From Roseateles sp. SL47 (GTDB lineage Bacteria > Pseudomonadota > Gammaproteobacteria > Burkholderiales > Burkholderiaceae_C), in the NCBI RefSeq assembly GCF_026625885.1, contig NZ_CP113068.1, positions 5,890,001 to 5,954,000 of the forward strand: a DNA stretch of 64,000 nucleotides. Direction: 5' to 3'. Position 1 is the first letter of the stretch. Each line of letters starts with the position of its first letter. The notes under the pieces were generated by a model. It was not told the origin of the DNA, did not search any database, and was given only the letters and a program-made list of their open reading frames with translations. Of the stretch, positions 7,899-16,219 are shown piece by piece. Made by a program: the position numbers and the translations under genes.

Positions 7899-8366
7899 TC
7901 AGCCAGCCGCTTCGCGACGCATATCGATGTGGGGAATGCCGTCTTCGTCGTAGACGTCCGAGATCGCGACGAAACCGAAGCTGCCGTAGAAGTCGCGCAG
8001 ATGCGCCTGGGCGCCGAGTTCGATGGTGGACGCGGGCCAGAGCCGGGCGCAGGCGGCCAGCGCCTCCTGCATCAGCGGACGTCCCAGGCCGGTCCCGCGG
8101 GCGGCTGGCGCGGTCAGGACCCGGCCGATGCGGGCCGCACCGCTGTCATCCACAGCGCCAGGGGCCAGCAGCCGTGCATACGCCAGCAGTTGGCTCCCCT
8201 CGCCCAGGGCCTGCAGATGCCAGGCGTCTTCGTCCAGGCCGTCCGGGTCGAGATAGATGCATTGCTGCTCCACCACAAACACTTCCGAACGCAGCTTCAT
8301 CATGCGGTAGAGCGCGCGAGGTGTCATGGCCTCCATCAGCTCGCAGCGCCAGAGCGGGGACGTCAT
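7899..8366 (-). CDS. GNAT family N-acetyltransferase (ElaA-like)
   Basis: A 155-residue acetyl-CoA-dependent acetyltransferase. It starts MTSPLWRCELMEAMTPRALY, has RSEVFVVEQQCIYLDPDGLDEDAWH, typical of ElaA, and the acetyl-CoA loop RIGRVLTAPAARGTGLGRPLM. The C-terminal FYGSFGFVAISDVYDEDGIPH closes the fold. The acceptor is unknown. The start is fixed by a four-base ATGA overlap with the stop of the upstream MDR gene. Confidence 0.88.
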   Translation of the reverse strand: MTSPLWRCELMEAMTPRALYRMMKLRSEVFVVEQQCIYLDPDGLDEDAWHLQALGEGSQLLAYARLLAPGAVDDSGAARIGRVLTAPAARGTGLGRPLMQEALAACARLWPASTIELGAQAHLRDFYGSFGFVAISDVYDEDGIPHIDMRREAAG

Positions 8367-9385
8367 CAGATCAGTTTCACCAGTTGCTTGCCGAAGTTCT
8401 TGCCCTTGAGCAGGCCCAGGAAGGCCTCGGGGGCACTGTCCAGGCCCTGCGCCACGGTCTCGCGGTACTTGAGCTTGCCGGTGGCCACCAAAGTGCCCAG
8501 TTCCTTGAGCGCTTCCGGCCACACGTCCATGTGCTCAGAGACAATGAAACCTTCTACCTTCATGCGGTTGACCAGAATCAGCTGCGGCGCCGACATCGGA
8601 ATCGGGTCTCCGTTGTAGCCGGCGATCATGCCGCACATGGCCACACGGCTGAAGGCATTCGCGCGCACCATCACCGCATCGAGAATCATGCCGCCGACGT
8701 TCTCGAAGTAGCCATCGATGCCATTCGGGCATGCGGCCTTCAGCGCTGCTGCCAGGGACTTCACGTCCTTGTGCTGCTTGTAGTCGATGCAGGCATCAAA
8801 GCCCAGTTCTTCCACCACATAGCGGCACTTCTCGGCGCCTCCGGCCAGGCCCACCGCGCGGGCCCCCCGCACCTTGGCCAATTGCCCCACCGCGCCACCC
8901 ACCGCCCCACTGGCCGCGCTCACCACGACGGTTTCGCCAGCCTTGGGGTTGATGATCTTCACCAGGCCATACCAGCCGGTCACCCCTGGCATGCCAACGG
9001 CCCCCAGATAGGCCGACAACGGCACATGCGTGGTGTCCACCTTCTGCAGCACGCCGCGCTGCTGGCCGTCCACCACCTGGTATTCCTGCCAGCCGCCCAT
9101 GCCCACCACCTTGTCGCCCACGGCAAAGTGAGTGTTCCGAGAGGCCACCACTTCACCGACGGTGCCACCGATCATCACCTGGTTGAGTGGCTGCGGGTCG
9201 GCATAGCTCTTGCTGTCGCTCATGCGGCCCCGCATGTAAGGGTCCAGGCTCAGATAGTGATTGCGCACCAGCACCTGACCGTCTGCCAGTTCCGGCACCG
9301 GCGTCTCCACCAACTTGAAGTTGTCCACGGTGGGTTCACCGCTCGGTCGGGACGCCAGTTGGATCTGACGATTGATCTGGTTCAT
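8366..9385 (-). CDS. NADP-dependent oxidoreductase, zinc-independent MDR family (CurA/YncB-like)
   Basis: A 339-residue medium-chain reductase of the leukotriene B4 dehydrogenase/curcumin reductase type, which reduces alpha,beta-unsaturated carbonyls. Family marks are RNHYLSLDPYMRGRM near the N-terminus, GMPGVTGWYGL, and the NADP loop AASGAVGGAVGQLAK at about residues 157-171; no structural zinc cysteines are seen. The ATG at 9385 has a strong AAGGAG site seven bases upstream. It heads the five-gene minus-strand run to 4589, which looks like a set for handling reactive carbonyls and electrophiles. Confidence 0.92.
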   Translation of the reverse strand: MNQINRQIQLASRPSGEPTVDNFKLVETPVPELADGQVLVRNHYLSLDPYMRGRMSDSKSYADPQPLNQVMIGGTVGEVVASRNTHFAVGDKVVGMGGWQEYQVVDGQQRGVLQKVDTTHVPLSAYLGAVGMPGVTGWYGLVKIINPKAGETVVVSAASGAVGGAVGQLAKVRGARAVGLAGGAEKCRYVVEELGFDACIDYKQHKDVKSLAAALKAACPNGIDGYFENVGGMILDAVMVRANAFSRVAMCGMIAGYNGDPIPMSAPQLILVNRMKVEGFIVSEHMDVWPEALKELGTLVATGKLKYRETVAQGLDSAPEAFLGLLKGKNFGKQLVKLI

Positions 9386-9634
9386 GACGATCTCCTTTTT
9401 GCACAGGGCCAGCACCCCAGACCTCTGACACGGTCCGGCCTCGGCGACTGGCCAATCGAGGGGATTGAACCACGTTGCAACAGGCTGACAACGTCGCTCG
9501 GGTGACAAAAAGATGGAGGCGTTCGAATGTCGATCTACCGATATTTGTCAAGCTTGGGTGCGATGAACAGCCTGATCTGGAACTCGCGAGATTGTCAAAC
9601 GACTACCGACTTAAACCTCACATGACAAGCTCCG

Positions 9635-11713
9635 ATGAAACTCCTCAGCACCCTTCAAGCGCGCCTGGCCCATTGGGGCCATCGCGAAGCCCATGCCCAC
9701 CGAGCCGTTCAAGACCCGGGCCTGAAGGCCTGGCTGGGTTGCAAGCCTGCGGGTCGGCAGGATGCGGCCAAAGCGTTGGCGGCGGACCTGCAGCAGGCGC
9801 TGACGCATGGCAGCCGCAGCCTCGATTTGTCGCGCCACTCGCCGCAACTGATGGCCAGCCTGCCGACCGGCTGCGTGCAGAGCCTGCGGCCCATGCTGGA
9901 TCAACTGACCTTGCCTCGGGGTTGCGATGTGGCGGAAGTGGTGCGCTGGGCCGGCCATCTGGATCTTCGCGCCTTGAGCGTGCACGATGTGCGTCCCGCC
10001 CAGTCGCTGCGTGACAAGGAGCTGCCGCCCCGTCTGCAGCTCCTCCACTGCGATGCGGATCTGATGACGCCTGTGGATCGCCTCACCACAGCACGCCTGA
10101 TGGATACAAGGTCTCAAGCGCTCTCGGAGTCCCCGGCGCTGCAGCGCCACGGCGTTTTGAGCGCCTCGGGCGCACCGGCGCCGCGCGAGCTGGGGTCGTG
10201 GGTGAACGCCCAAGCTGTGGTGGATCGCTGCATGGCGGCCCGCAGCGCGGACCATGGCCAGATGCCTTCAAAGGCCCAAGCCCTGACGTCCCAGGAAGCC
10301 TCCCAATTGCTGGACCTGTTGCGCTCCGTGCCGACGGAGCTACTGCCGGTGCGGGGCCGCATGGCCTGCCATCTGGCGTGTGAATGGCTGGCACACGGAG
10401 CCCTGGCCGAACTGACGCTCGAACAGGCCCGCCAACTGGACACTGCCCTGTCTCAGGCCCGCCTGGCGTTTGTCCTTCCTTCGGCGCACGGGCCCCGCGT
10501 TGCGGATGCGAAGGACATGAGCAAGTTGCAGTTGCTGCGTGAATGGGAAGACAAAGGCCCCACCGCCCAGGACCGACGCATCCGTGAGGCCGGTTTTGAA
10601 CGCGACCTGTTGCTGGGACATCACCGGATGGTCGAGTATTTCAAGAGCCTTCAATTGCCCGGGGCCCAGGCCACGCCGGCAGGTCTGTTCGCACCGCACC
10701 GGTCGCCACCGGCCCTGATGCGAGCCCCTGCTGCTGCCCCCGTGGCTGCCGCCATGGCCGTCCCCACAGCGGCAAAGGCCCCCGCGCGCGTGGCTGGCCC
10801 GATCGGCGCCCGCACGGCCGTAGACGCACCCGCCACCTTCGCCACCTCCGGCGCTGCGGCATCGCCGCGCACGCTCAAGCGCTGGCAGACCGATGAGCAG
10901 GGCTACATGACCCTGCGATCGGTGCAACGCGCCGCCCAGGCGCCAGCGTCCGCATCCGCATCGGCATCGGCATCGGCATCGGCATCGTCCATCCCGGCGG
11001 AGCCCCACCCGGTTGGACCACAGGCAGAGCGACCGGTTGAAGGAGAAGTGCTGTATGACACGCTTCCGCCTGGCCCCGCCCGCGTGGAGCCACGCACCCG
11101 CAATGCAAGCCCCCTGGCGGCTCGTGTCATGTCGCCCCGTACGCTCGCCTCTCTCGCCCCCTCTGCGAGTCAGTCGCTCACTGCCGCAGCCAATGACGCC
11201 GCCCCCCGGGACGCCGCCCTCTACGACGTCCCGCCCCCAAGGCCCCGGGCCACTGCGGCGGCCCAGGCCGCCGCCTCGGGCCGGGTCAGCCCGTTCAAAG
11301 CCGTCGCCCAGCCGCAGGCCAGCGATGTCCGCCGCTCGCCAACACACGTGCCAGTCGGCGAGCTGGAACATGCGAAGCTGCAGCTCAAGCCCTACCTGGC
11401 GTGGATCAGCGCCCCGCAGACCTCCCTGATGCAACGCATGAACGTCTCCGCCGCCCAGCTCGCAGCCCTGGGGCGGCTGGTGCAACAGTTTCAGTTGTCC
11501 TCATCGCTGAACGCGGCCCAGAAGCGGGCGATGGAAGGCAGCACCTGGGTGATGGAGCGTGTCCGGTCGGGTCGAGCGACCAGCCTGTCGCGGTCCGATG
11601 TGTCCCTGCTGGCTGCGGCAGTGAGCGTCCTGGGGCAGTTGCCGGCGGATGAGACCGCACCAGCCTTGCCTGCGCGCACCTCCCGCACTGAACGCCGCAC
11701 CGCCGGTTCCTGA
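9635..11713 (+). CDS. Uncharacterised effector-like protein with tyrosine motifs
   Basis: A 692-residue protein of no recognised family and without a signal peptide. Residues about 55-140 resemble a leucine-rich-repeat-like segment (SLDLS...LPTG...LTLPRGC...VVRWAGHLDLRALSVHD) that is also found in the protein at 18576. After about residue 350 it becomes Ala/Pro/Ser-rich and disordered, with an (AS)n run at about 440-450. This part holds three isolated tyrosine motifs: GYMTL at Tyr424, VLYDTLPP at Tyr474 and ALYDVPPP at Tyr530. These look like eukaryotic SH2-binding sites. A helical C-terminal domain ends the protein. It may be an injected host-directed effector; no secretion genes lie in the window, so this is inference. 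There is no good ribosome binding site at the ATG. Confidence 0.6.
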   Translation: MKLLSTLQARLAHWGHREAHAHRAVQDPGLKAWLGCKPAGRQDAAKALAADLQQALTHGSRSLDLSRHSPQLMASLPTGCVQSLRPMLDQLTLPRGCDVAEVVRWAGHLDLRALSVHDVRPAQSLRDKELPPRLQLLHCDADLMTPVDRLTTARLMDTRSQALSESPALQRHGVLSASGAPAPRELGSWVNAQAVVDRCMAARSADHGQMPSKAQALTSQEASQLLDLLRSVPTELLPVRGRMACHLACEWLAHGALAELTLEQARQLDTALSQARLAFVLPSAHGPRVADAKDMSKLQLLREWEDKGPTAQDRRIREAGFERDLLLGHHRMVEYFKSLQLPGAQATPAGLFAPHRSPPALMRAPAAAPVAAAMAVPTAAKAPARVAGPIGARTAVDAPATFATSGAAASPRTLKRWQTDEQGYMTLRSVQRAAQAPASASASASASASASSIPAEPHPVGPQAERPVEGEVLYDTLPPGPARVEPRTRNASPLAARVMSPRTLASLAPSASQSLTAAANDAAPRDAALYDVPPPRPRATAAAQAAASGRVSPFKAVAQPQASDVRRSPTHVPVGELEHAKLQLKPYLAWISAPQTSLMQRMNVSAAQLAALGRLVQQFQLSSSLNAAQKRAMEGSTWVMERVRSGRATSLSRSDVSLLAAAVSVLGQLPADETAPALPARTSRTERRTAGS
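10942..10990 (+). repeat. In-frame hexanucleotide repeat coding for alternating Ala-Ser
   Basis: Units of GCATCG or GCATCC repeat without interruption inside the effector-like gene and give an (Ala-Ser)n linker. Changes in copy number would keep the frame and only alter linker length. Confidence 0.8.
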
Positions 11714-11784
11714 CCGGCAACTGCGCCTAGGGCCTGTTCGCACTACCACTACGACAGGGGGTCGCGTGGTGGTGAAAACAGCCG

Positions 11785-12237
11785 CTAATCGCCGGTGCGC
11801 TGCAAGGCCTTCAGGCTGCGCCCCTTGCCAGGCAGCGCTTTCAGATATTTGAAGGTGCCGGTGGCATGCGCGCACAGCTTGCCGTCCTCGCCCAGCACCG
11901 ATCCTTCGCAGAAGGCCATGGTGGTGGAGCGATGCAGCAGGCGGCCCACCGCCCTCAGCATGCCCTCACCGGGACGCATGAAGCTGGTCTTCATTTCCAC
12001 CGTCACCACGCCCGGCCCGAAGCCCGGTTGGTCGCGGTGGATGCTGCGGGCCGCATGGGCCATGGCCACATCCAGCAGCGTCATCAGCACGCCGCCATGG
12101 GCCACTTCCCAGGAATTCAGGTGCAGTTCACGGATGGCGAGGCTCAATTCCGCTTCGCCTTCGTCCATGCGGACCAGTTCAAAGCCCAGTTGCTGGACAA
12201 ACGGAATGTGGACCGGAAATTCAAGGGTGTTGCTCAT
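11785..12237 (-). CDS. PaaI-type hotdog-fold acyl-CoA thioesterase
   Basis: A 150-residue hotdog-fold thioesterase, expected to release CoA from acyl-CoA in the cytoplasm. It shows LNSWEVAHGGVLMTLLDVAMAHAA, where the HGG turn and following Asp are the active-site region of the family, and VVTVEMKTSFMRPGEG. It is the last gene of the beta-oxidation operon that starts at 18316, where it could recycle CoA from dead-end intermediates. It is convergent with the effector-like gene ending at 11713. Confidence 0.9.
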   Translation of the reverse strand: MSNTLEFPVHIPFVQQLGFELVRMDEGEAELSLAIRELHLNSWEVAHGGVLMTLLDVAMAHAARSIHRDQPGFGPGVVTVEMKTSFMRPGEGMLRAVGRLLHRSTTMAFCEGSVLGEDGKLCAHATGTFKYLKALPGKGRSLKALQRTGD

Positions 12238-12254
12238 GGCTCGCAGGATAACGC

Positions 12255-13046
12255 TCAGCCGCCATGCACCGCCGAGACACCGCCATCCACCGCCAGCACC
12301 TGGCCGGTGATGTGTTTGCCGGCACGGCTGGCAAACAGCAGCGCTGCGCCCTTGAGATCGTCTTCATCGCCGATCCGGCGCAGCGGCGCATGGGCGGCCA
12401 GCTTGTCTTCACCGATCGTCGCCATCAGGCCCTTGGTCATCTTGCTGGGAAAGAAGCCCGGCGCCAGCGCATTGACGGTGATGCCGTAGGCGCCCCATTC
12501 CCCCGCCAGGGCCCGGGTGAAGTTCACCGCCGCACCCTTGCTGGTGTTGTAGGCAATGGTCTTCATCAGGCCGCTGTTGCCACTCAGGCCAGCAATCGAG
12601 GCCACATTGATGATGCGCCCCTGGCGGCGCGGAATCATGCTCTGGCGGGCAGCCTCCTGGCTCATGACAAAGAGGCTGCGGATGTTGAGATCCATCACCT
12701 TGTCCCAGGCCTGCACCGGATGCTCTTCAGCGGGTGCGCCCCAGGTGGCGCCCGCGTTGTTCACCAGGATGTCGATCTGCCCCAGCCGCTGCACGGTCTG
12801 GGTGACGATGCTGCGCGCCTGCACTTCGTCCGCTGCATCGGCGGCGATGTACTGCGCATCGATGCCCTTGGCCTTCAGATGGGCCACCGCCTCTTCCAGG
12901 TCGGACGCCTTGCGCGAGCTGATCATCAGGCGGGCACCGGCCTCGCCCAGCGCTTCGGCGATCTGCAGGCCCAGCCCGCGGGATCCGCCGGTGACCAGGG
13001 CCACCTGGCCACTCAGGTCGAACAGGTCCAGTACTTTGGTGCTCAT
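12255..13046 (-). CDS. SDR family oxidoreductase of the beta-oxidation operon
   Basis: A 263-residue classical SDR. It has TGGSRGLG at residues 19-26, NNAG at 96-99, catalytic Ser150, Tyr166 and Lys170, and a C-terminal VLAVDGGVSAVHGG typical of FabG-like reductases. SSRK after the second beta strand suggests NADP(H). It lies 17 bases upstream of the thioesterase gene and downstream of an acyl-CoA dehydrogenase gene, so a role on a 3-hydroxy- or 3-oxoacyl-CoA is plausible but unproven. Confidence 0.92.
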   Translation of the reverse strand: MSTKVLDLFDLSGQVALVTGGSRGLGLQIAEALGEAGARLMISSRKASDLEEAVAHLKAKGIDAQYIAADAADEVQARSIVTQTVQRLGQIDILVNNAGATWGAPAEEHPVQAWDKVMDLNIRSLFVMSQEAARQSMIPRRQGRIINVASIAGLSGNSGLMKTIAYNTSKGAAVNFTRALAGEWGAYGITVNALAPGFFPSKMTKGLMATIGEDKLAAHAPLRRIGDEDDLKGAALLFASRAGKHITGQVLAVDGGVSAVHGG

Positions 13047-13088
13047 ACGTGTCTCCTTGTGGGGTGTCGGCCCCGGTGCGGGGCGGCG

Positions 13089-14906
13089 TCAGAACCAGCG
13101 GTCCTGCATCTCACGGGTCAGCGGCTCACGGCGTTCCACCACCAACAGCCAGGCGGAAATCCTGGGCAGTTCATAGGCATAGAAGTAGCGCTGCGCCGCA
13201 CGCTTGCCATGAGCGGCATCGTCGTTGCGTCCTTCCACGGCCAGTGCCAGGTCCAGCCAGATCCAGGCCAGCACGGTGTGTCCAAACGCCTGAAGGTAGG
13301 GCGTGGCATTGGCCAGCGCCTCCTCTGGCTCGCCGGTCGCCCAGGCCTTCTTGGTGGCGGCGCCCACGGCGGCCAGCGCACCGGCCAGCGCGTTCGCCGC
13401 CGAGGCCAGCCCGGCCACCTGGCCGGCCCGCTGCACCGTGTCGTTGATGCGGCCGGCCAGCGCCATCAGAGCCTTGCCGCCGTCCATCACCACCTTGCGA
13501 CCCAGCAGATCCAGCGCCTGGATGCCATGGGTGCCTTCATGAATCATGTTCAAGCGGTTGTCCCGCCAGTACTGCTCCACCGGAAAGTCCCGCGTGTAGC
13601 CGTATCCGCCCAGCACCTGGATGGCCAGGGAGTTGGCCTCCAGGCACCATTCGCTTGGCCAGCTCTTGGCAATCGGCGTGAGCACCTCCAGCAGCAATTG
13701 CGCCTGGGCCGCAGCTTCGGGCGTGCCCGTGGCCTGCTCATCCACCAGACGGGCACAGTAGAGCGCCAGCGCCAAGCCGCCCTCCACATAGCTCTTCTGG
13801 GCCAACAGCATGCGCTTCACATCGGCATGCTCGATGATCAGCCGCTGCGGCTGTGCGGCGTCCTTGCCTGCGGCCGTCAACGGCCGGCCCTGTGGACGCT
13901 GTCGGGCATAGGCCAGGCTGGCCTCATAGCCGGCATAACCCAGCATCACCGCGCCCAGACCCACACCGATGCGGGCCTCGTTCATCATGTGGAACATGCA
14001 GCGCAGGCCGTCGCCGGGCCGCCCCACCAAATAACCCATGGCGCCAGCCTTCCCACCGGGGCGGTGGCGGCCTTCACCGAAATTGAGCAGGCAGTTGGTG
14101 GTGCCTCGATAACCCAGCTTGTGGTTGAGCCCGGCCAGCGAGACGTCATTCCGCTCTCCGGTCAACTGCCCTTGCGTGTCCACCAGATGCTTGGGCACGA
14201 TGAACAGCGACAGGCCCTTGATGCCGGGCAGGGGCCGCCCGTCCGGCCCCGGGATCTTGGCCAGCACCAGATGCACGATGTTCTCGGTGATCTCATGCTC
14301 ACCGCCGGAGATCCACATCTTGTGGCCGGTCAGGCGGTAGCGCGGGCCCAGCGGCTCGGCTTCGAAATCCGCACCGTCCGGCTCCGCACGCGTCGCCACA
14401 TCGGACAAGGACGAGCCGGCCTGTGGTTCGGAGAGGCACATCGTGCCAAACCAGCGTCCGCTGAATTCATTGGCGGCAAACACCTCCTGCTGCAACGGCG
14501 TGCCATGCGCCATCAGCAGATTGGCATTGCCCTGGGTGAGCATGGCGTAGCCGCCCATGGCCACGCTGGCCTTGCTGAAGAAGGCATTGGCGGCCATTTC
14601 CACCGTCAGGGGCAACTGCATGCCGCCGCGTTCATGGTCCTGGGCGGCGGACAACATGCCGGACGCCACATACGCCGCCAGCGCCGCATGGGTGGTGGCC
14701 GGCAGGTGGACGCGCTCGCCGTCGAAGCGAGGTTCTTCGGTGTCTGCGAGCCGGTTGAAGGGTGCGAACTTCTCGCGGGCGATGCGCTCGCAGGTGTCCA
14801 GCACCGCATCAAAGGTCTCGCGGGAATGCTCGGCAAAACGGGGACGCTCCTGCAGCGTCTCGACCTTCAGCCAGTCATACAGCAGGAAATCAAGGGTGTG
14901 GCGCAT
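13089..14906 (-). CDS. Acyl-CoA dehydrogenase, long form with C-terminal extension
   Basis: A 605-residue FAD enzyme that forms the first double bond of beta-oxidation. It carries MCLSEPQAGSSLSDVATRA (flavin and substrate loop), KMWISGGEHEI, and VQVLGGYGYTRDFPVEQYWRDNRLNMIHEGTHGIQALDLLGRKV, with the catalytic-base Glu of the large subgroup in the EGT motif. The C-terminal extension of about 120 residues marks the DmdC/FadE5-like type. It sits between the thiolase and SDR genes of the same strand. Confidence 0.93.
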   Translation of the reverse strand: MRHTLDFLLYDWLKVETLQERPRFAEHSRETFDAVLDTCERIAREKFAPFNRLADTEEPRFDGERVHLPATTHAALAAYVASGMLSAAQDHERGGMQLPLTVEMAANAFFSKASVAMGGYAMLTQGNANLLMAHGTPLQQEVFAANEFSGRWFGTMCLSEPQAGSSLSDVATRAEPDGADFEAEPLGPRYRLTGHKMWISGGEHEITENIVHLVLAKIPGPDGRPLPGIKGLSLFIVPKHLVDTQGQLTGERNDVSLAGLNHKLGYRGTTNCLLNFGEGRHRPGGKAGAMGYLVGRPGDGLRCMFHMMNEARIGVGLGAVMLGYAGYEASLAYARQRPQGRPLTAAGKDAAQPQRLIIEHADVKRMLLAQKSYVEGGLALALYCARLVDEQATGTPEAAAQAQLLLEVLTPIAKSWPSEWCLEANSLAIQVLGGYGYTRDFPVEQYWRDNRLNMIHEGTHGIQALDLLGRKVVMDGGKALMALAGRINDTVQRAGQVAGLASAANALAGALAAVGAATKKAWATGEPEEALANATPYLQAFGHTVLAWIWLDLALAVEGRNDDAAHGKRAAQRYFYAYELPRISAWLLVVERREPLTREMQDRWF

Positions 14907-15027
14907 GGCAATGTCTCCGCAGCCGCCGGCGCAGACACCAGCGGGTGCATGGGCGGCAGGTGCTAGGGCGGACCTGAGGTGAGGCAGTCACGGGCCCGCG
15001 AAGGGCCCTTTGGTCACAGCACGGCCA

Positions 15028-16203
15028 TCACAGCACTTCGAAGACGCCCGCCGCTCCCATGCCACCACCGATGCACATGGTCACGCAGACCCGCTTGGCG
15101 CCACGGCGCTTGCCTTCAATCAGCGCATGGCCGGTCAGGCGCTGGCCCGACACGCCATACGGATGGCCGATGGCAATGGCACCGCCATTCACATTGAGCC
15201 GGTCCATCGGAATGCCCAGGGTGTCGGCGCAATACAGGACCTGCACCGCAAAGGCTTCGTTCAGTTCCCAGAGGTCGATGTCCGACACCTTCAGGCCCAG
15301 CCGCTTGAGCACCTTGGGCACGGCAAACACGGGGCCGATGCCCATTTCATCCGGCTCGCAGCCCGCCACCGCAAAACCCAGGAAACGGCCCAGCGGCTTC
15401 AGGCCCTTGCGCTGCGCATAGGCTTCACTGACCACGGCGCAGGCGCCCGCGCCGTCGCTGAACTGGCTGGCATTGCCGGCGGTGACCACCCCCCCGGGCA
15501 CAGCGGTGCGGATGTCCTTGATGCTCTCATAGGTGGTGCCCACCCGCAGGCCTTCGTCCACGCTGACGGTGGCTTCCTGGGTGGTCATGCCGCGCACCTT
15601 GTCGGCCACGCCGCGGGTCACGGTGATGGGCACGATCTCCTCATTGAACAGCCCTTCGGCCTGAGCCGCGCAGGCCTTCTGCTGGCTGGCGGCGCCGTAA
15701 TGGTCCAGCCGCTCCTTGGGGATCTTGTAGCGCTGGGCCACGTTCTCCGCCGTCTGCAGCATCGACCAGTAGATCTCGGGCTTGTGCTGCGAGAGCCAGC
15801 TTTCATGCAGCATGTGCCGGTTGGCCTCGTTCTGCACGCAGGAGATGCTCTCCACGCCCCCGGCCACATACACATCGCCCTCGCCGGCAATGATGCGCTG
15901 GGCAGCGGTGGCGATCGTCTGCAGGCCGCTGGAGCAGAAGCGGTTGATGGTCATGCCGGCCACCGTCACCGGCAACCCGGCGCGCAGGGCGATCTGGCGG
16001 GCGATATTGCCGCCGGTGGCGCCTTCCGGTGTGGCGCAGCCCATCAGCACATCTTCCACCTCGCCGGGGTCCACACCGGCACGCTCCACGGCGGCGCGCA
16101 CCACATGGCCACCGAGCGTGGCGCCATGGGTCATGTTGAAGGAGCCTTTCCAGCTCTTGGCCAGCGCGGTGCGGGCCGTCGAAACAATCAGTGCGTTGCT
16201 CAT
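15028..16203 (-). CDS. Acetyl-CoA C-acyltransferase (thiolase)
   Basis: A 391-residue thiolase that cleaves 3-oxoacyl-CoA to acetyl-CoA and a shortened acyl-CoA. The nucleophile Cys90 is in [10 protein letters not shown], the His in [17 protein letters not shown], and the second active-site Cys in [14 protein letters not shown]. The length and motifs are standard. The ATG at 16203 starts the family-typical [20 protein letters not shown]. It follows the fadB-like gene by 16 bases. A GGGCCC-TTCGC-GGGCCC stem-loop just after its stop may stabilise the upstream message. Confidence 0.94.
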   Translation of the reverse strand: MSNALIVSTARTALAKSWKGSFNMTHGATLGGHVVRAAVERAGVDPGEVEDVLMGCATPEGATGGNIARQIALRAGLPVTVAGMTINRFCSSGLQTIATAAQRIIAGEGDVYVAGGVESISCVQNEANRHMLHESWLSQHKPEIYWSMLQTAENVAQRYKIPKERLDHYGAASQQKACAAQAEGLFNEEIVPITVTRGVADKVRGMTTQEATVSVDEGLRVGTTYESIKDIRTAVPGGVVTAGNASQFSDGAGACAVVSEAYAQRKGLKPLGRFLGFAVAGCEPDEMGIGPVFAVPKVLKRLGLKVSDIDLWELNEAFAVQVLYCADTLGIPMDRLNVNGGAIAIGHPYGVSGQRLTGHALIEGKRRGAKRVCVTMCIGGGMGAAGVFEVL

Positions 16204-16219
16204 TCCTAGCTCCTTCGTC

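Noticed and set aside
12264..14966. A 900-codon open frame on the plus strand
   Set aside because: It lies antisense to the SDR and acyl-CoA dehydrogenase genes, which have complete motifs. High GC with a strong third-position bias makes long mirror frames; the translated product is His/Gln/Gly-rich without any domain.
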